NCBI GenBank assembly: GCA_024404125.1 | Contig: JAKSQL010000037.1 | Coordinates: forward strand, 1-8,220 | Direction of reading: 5' to 3' | Length of the DNA: 8,220 nt | DNA from: Clostridia bacterium | GTDB lineage: Bacteria > Bacillota > Clostridia > Oscillospirales > Acutalibacteraceae | In this document: piece by piece, positions 6,244-8,220 of the stretch | Position numbering within the stretch: the stretch's first letter is position 1 | Layout of the letters: each line of letters starts with the position of its first letter | Position numbers and translations under genes: made by a program | Notes under the pieces: generated by a model | The model's input: the letters and a program-made list of their open reading frames with translations, nothing else | The model's database searches: none | What the model was told of the DNA's origin: nothing

Positions 6244-6264
6244 TTTAAAAAATACATTTTAAAG

Positions 6265-6292
6265 ATTATACCACTTAATACGACAATGTCAA
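6265..6292 (-). promoter_or_regulatory. Near-ideal sigma-A promoter of the IMP dehydrogenase gene
   Basis: On the minus strand a perfect TTGACA (6287-6292) and a perfect TATAAT (6265-6270) lie 16 bases apart, with TGG directly before the -10 as an extended -10 element. Transcription should start near 6258, so the leader is only about 28 bases and cannot hold a purine riboswitch. High, fairly constant expression is expected. Confidence 0.9.
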
Positions 6293-6322
6293 CAAAAATT
6301 TTTAAAAAACCGAAAAAAGCAC

Positions 6323-6351
6323 TTGAAATCGCAAAAAGTGTGTGATATAAT
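6323..6351 (+). promoter_or_regulatory. Sigma-A promoter of rpsB-tsf
   Basis: TTGAAA (6323-6328) and a perfect TATAAT (6346-6351) are spaced by 17 bases, with TGA as an extended -10. The predicted start near 6358 leaves a leader of about 118 bases. The -35 boxes of this promoter and of the divergent IMP dehydrogenase promoter are only 30 bases apart, so one bound regulator could affect both. Confidence 0.88.
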
Positions 6352-6387
6352 CTATCAGTCACATTATGTGATGAATTATTACACACA
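6339..6387. repeat. Inverted repeats around the rpsB transcription start
   Basis: TGTGTGATATAAT (6339-6351, covering the -10) and ATTATTACACACA (6375-6387) are inverted copies that agree at 11 of 13 positions. Between them lies a perfect palindrome with a single central base, TCACATTATGTGA (6359-6371), at the predicted start site. The symmetry suggests a protein-binding operator, but such AT-rich, TG-rich sequence can arise by chance and no known operator is recognised. Confidence 0.35.
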
Positions 6388-6475
6388 TTCCGTTTGATGT
6401 TGGCAGGGTGTCGGCTTGATACGGTCGATTGTCGCGCTTGGCGGGATGGAGGTTAAACCTCAGGAGGAAAAAATT
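6358..6475 (+). promoter_or_regulatory. rpsB 5' leader, possible S2 autoregulatory RNA
   Basis: About 118 bases separate the predicted start from the ATG, long for this genome, whose other leaders are 20-30 bases. Three short stems can be drawn by eye: GTGTC/GATAC (6408-6422, loop GGCTT), TCGC/GCGG (6432-6444, loop GCTTG), and GAGG/CCTC (6449-6461) just before AGGAGG (6462-6467). The first two loops are similar. The stretch from about 6398 to 6450 is much richer in G than its surroundings. Ribosomal protein S2 represses its own mRNA in E. coli through the rpsB leader. A similar role here is inference; no known leader family was matched with certainty. Confidence 0.4.
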
Positions 6476-7258
6476 ATGGCAGTAGTATCAATGAAACAGT
6501 TGCTTGAAGCCGGTGTTCATTTCGGACATCAGACTCGCCGCTGGAACCCGAAAATGGCTGAGTACATTTTCACAGAACGTAACGGTATCTACATCATCGA
6601 CTTGCAGAAGACCGTTAAAAAACTCAACGAGGCATATATGTTCGTTCGCGACATAGCAGCCGAGGGTGGAGACATTTTATTCGTAGGCACCAAGAAACAG
6701 GCGCAGGATGCGGTTAAGGAAGAAGCAGAGCATTGCGGTATGCCTTACGTAAATGCGCGTTGGCTCGGCGGTATGCTTACAAACTTTACCACCATTCGCA
6801 CAAGAATTGCGCGTCTTAATCAGTTACGCGCTATGCGTGAGGACGGTACGTTTGACCTTTTACCCAAAAAAGAAGTAGTTAAACTTGAACTTGAAATAGA
6901 GAAACTCGAAAAGTTCTTGGGCGGTATTCAGAATATGGAAAGAATACCGAGCGCACTTTTCGTAGTTGACCCGAGAAAAGAAAGAATAGCAGTTGCGGAA
7001 GCGCATAAACTCGGCATTCCGATTGTGGCTGTTGTAGATACAAACTGCGACCCTGATGAGGTTGACGTTGTAATTCCGGCTAACGATGACGCTATCCGTG
7101 CCGTAAAACTCCTTGCGGAGACTATGGCTGCGGCAGTTATCGAGGGCAGACAGGGTACCGAATTCGGCACCGCTGCTACCGAGGATGACGAAGAAGAGAA
7201 TATGGCTGATGTTGAAGCAGAGATTTCTGCGGATGCTAATACCGAAAGTGCCGAATAA
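6476..7258 (+). CDS. rpsB: 30S ribosomal protein S2
   Basis: A 260-residue protein of the small ribosomal subunit, needed for 30S assembly and the region near the mRNA Shine-Dalgarno helix. Family marks: the N-terminal MKQLLEAGVHFGHQTRRWNPKM (6-27); IFTERNGIYIIDLQKT (31-46); the signature NARWLGGMLTNFTTIRTRI (93-111); and a long run at 158-211 that includes LFVVDPRKERIAVAEAHKLG and DTNCDPDEVDVVIPANDDAIRAV. The last 30 residues are a very acidic tail (TEDDEEENMADVEAEI), common in Firmicute S2. The frame is open upstream to a TTG at 6416, but ATG 6476 is preceded by AGGAGG and starts the family-conserved sequence. tsf follows after 29 bases; both are driven by the promoter at 6323-6351. Confidence 0.97.
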   Translation: MAVVSMKQLLEAGVHFGHQTRRWNPKMAEYIFTERNGIYIIDLQKTVKKLNEAYMFVRDIAAEGGDILFVGTKKQAQDAVKEEAEHCGMPYVNARWLGGMLTNFTTIRTRIARLNQLRAMREDGTFDLLPKKEVVKLELEIEKLEKFLGGIQNMERIPSALFVVDPRKERIAVAEAHKLGIPIVAVVDTNCDPDEVDVVIPANDDAIRAVKLLAETMAAAVIEGRQGTEFGTAATEDDEEENMADVEAEISADANTESAE

Positions 7259-7287
7259 TATATTCGATATACTGGGAGGAAAAACTT

Positions 7288-8199
7288 ATGGCATTTACTG
7301 CTAAAGACGTTCAGGCGTTAAGAGAAAAAACCGGTTGCGGTATGATGGACTGTAAAAAGGCCCTTACCGAGTGTGACGGTAATATGGATGCCGCGGCAGA
7401 CTTTTTAAGAGAAAAGGGTCTTGCATCGCAGGCAAAGAAGGCAAGCAGAATTGCTGCCGAAGGTACTGTTTGTGCAATAATCGAAAACGGTGTAGGCGCG
7501 GTAGTTGAACTCAATGCGGAAACCGATTTTGTTGCAGGCGGCGAAGAGTTTAAGGCACTTGCCCTTAAGGTTGCAAAGATAGTCGCAAACCAAAACCCCG
7601 CTGACCTTGATGCGCTTTTAAAGTGCAGTGAAAACGGTCAGACCGTTGAAGAAATGGTACAGGAATTATTCCTTAAAATACGTGAGAACATCAAAGTTCG
7701 CCGTTTTGCCCGCTATGAAGGTAAGGTAGTAACCTACGTTCACGCAGGCGGTAAAATAGGCGTTATGGTTAAGTTTGATACCGAACTTGATGCTTCAAAC
7801 GAAACTTTCGTTACTATGGGCAAAAACGTTGCAATGCAGATTGCGGCTATGAGTCCTTCTTATCTTGACGAAGCATCTGTTCCCGCAGAAGTACTCGATA
7901 AAGAGAAAGAAATCCTCATTGCTCAAATGAAAGAGGATCCCAAAATGGCAAACAAGCCGGATGCCGTTCTAGGTAAAATTGTTGAGGGCAAAATCGGTAA
8001 GTATTATAAAGAAAACTGTCTTGTTGAGCAGCAGTTCGTTATGGACGGCGAAATTACTGTCGGCAAGTACGTTGAGAAAACCGCAAAAGAACTCGGCAAA
8101 GATATCAAGATTTTGGACTTCGTTCGCTTTGAAAAAGGCGAGGGCATTGAAAAGCGTGTAGACGACTTTGCCGCAGAAGTTGCAAGTATGGTAAAATAA
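7288..8199 (+). CDS. tsf: Translation elongation factor Ts
   Basis: A 303-residue cytoplasmic factor that exchanges GDP for GTP on EF-Tu. The N-terminal UBA-like domain (residues 1-55: MAFTAKDVQALREKTGCGMMDCKKALTECDGNMDAAADFLREKG) binds EF-Tu. It is followed by the hallmark ETDFVA (78-83), where Asp80 and Phe81 are the residues inserted next to the EF-Tu magnesium site. The two core subdomains follow, with KIGVMVKFDT and VAMQIAAMSPSYL. Length is slightly above the E. coli protein (283). GGGAGG (7274-7279) lies 8 bases before ATG. The order rpsB-tsf is near-universal, and pyrH and frr commonly come next. Confidence 0.97.
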   Translation: MAFTAKDVQALREKTGCGMMDCKKALTECDGNMDAAADFLREKGLASQAKKASRIAAEGTVCAIIENGVGAVVELNAETDFVAGGEEFKALALKVAKIVANQNPADLDALLKCSENGQTVEEMVQELFLKIRENIKVRRFARYEGKVVTYVHAGGKIGVMVKFDTELDASNETFVTMGKNVAMQIAAMSPSYLDEASVPAEVLDKEKEILIAQMKEDPKMANKPDAVLGKIVEGKIGKYYKENCLVEQQFVMDGEITVGKYVEKTAKELGKDIKILDFVRFEKGEGIEKRVDDFAAEVASMVK

Positions 8200-8220
8200 T
8201 TTCGCCTTACCTCAAGGTGG
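8200..8220 (+). other. Start of the tsf-downstream region, truncated by the window
   Basis: Only 21 bases remain. CCTT and AAGG (8205-8217) could form a small stem, perhaps the beginning of a terminator or leader for the next gene, but too little is present to judge. Confidence 0.2.

Noticed and set aside
6231..6264. Purine or other riboswitch before IMP dehydrogenase
   Set aside because: The predicted leader is about 28 bases, too short for any known aptamer.
6231..6386. 52-codon N-terminal extension of IMP dehydrogenase
   Set aside because: It would run through the perfect promoter and the ribosome site and encode a hydrophobic sequence absent from the family.
6416..6475. TTG-initiated N-terminal extension of S2
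   Set aside because: The extension lacks family similarity, and AGGAGG sits at the correct distance before ATG 6476.
7113..7304. 63-codon + strand open frame spanning the rpsB end and tsf start
   Set aside because: It is out of frame with both conserved genes, has no family features, and overlaps the acidic S2 tail and the tsf ribosome site.

Overview
The window reads as a piece of a bacterial chromosome from a low-to-moderate GC Firmicute, most likely class Clostridia and probably a gut lineage. The reasons are strong AGGAGG-type ribosome binding sites, sigma-A promoters with near-consensus boxes, the rpsB-tsf order, and the Clostridia-like content (LemA with DUF3137, many GNAT enzymes). 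No tRNA, rRNA, CRISPR array, insertion sequence or phage gene was seen.

Layout: (1) 1-130, the 3' end of an unidentified + strand gene and a terminator hairpin. (2) 138-617, a minus-strand GNAT acetyltransferase that starts at TTG. (3) 693-3854, a tight + strand operon from a good promoter: uridine phosphorylase, an HD-domain phosphohydrolase-like protein, a DUF3137 membrane protein and a LemA protein, with gaps of only 10-15 bases. (4) 3855-4037, a structured intergenic leader with a candidate 11-codon ORF whose stop codon lies in the base of a long hairpin. This leads into (5) a second GNAT acetyltransferase at 4038-4664. (6) A very strong hairpin, 4669-4716, between convergent genes. (7) 4722-6230, minus strand, an IMP dehydrogenase of the type known from the parasite Tritrichomonas foetus, with key residues falling at the same numbers as in that enzyme. 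(8) A divergent promoter region, 6265-6351, and a long rpsB leader containing inverted repeats. (9) rpsB (ribosomal protein S2) and tsf (EF-Ts), the usual translation pair; pyrH and frr often follow, but the window ends 21 bases after tsf.

In functional terms, uridine phosphorylase (pyrimidine salvage) and IMP dehydrogenase (guanine nucleotide synthesis) serve nucleotide metabolism. rpsB and tsf serve translation and share a divergent control region with the IMP dehydrogenase gene. The HD, DUF3137 and LemA proteins have no firmly known role. The points most worth a second look are the Tritrichomonas-type IMP dehydrogenase, the leader-peptide-like hairpin before the second acetyltransferase, and the dyad symmetry around the rpsB promoter.
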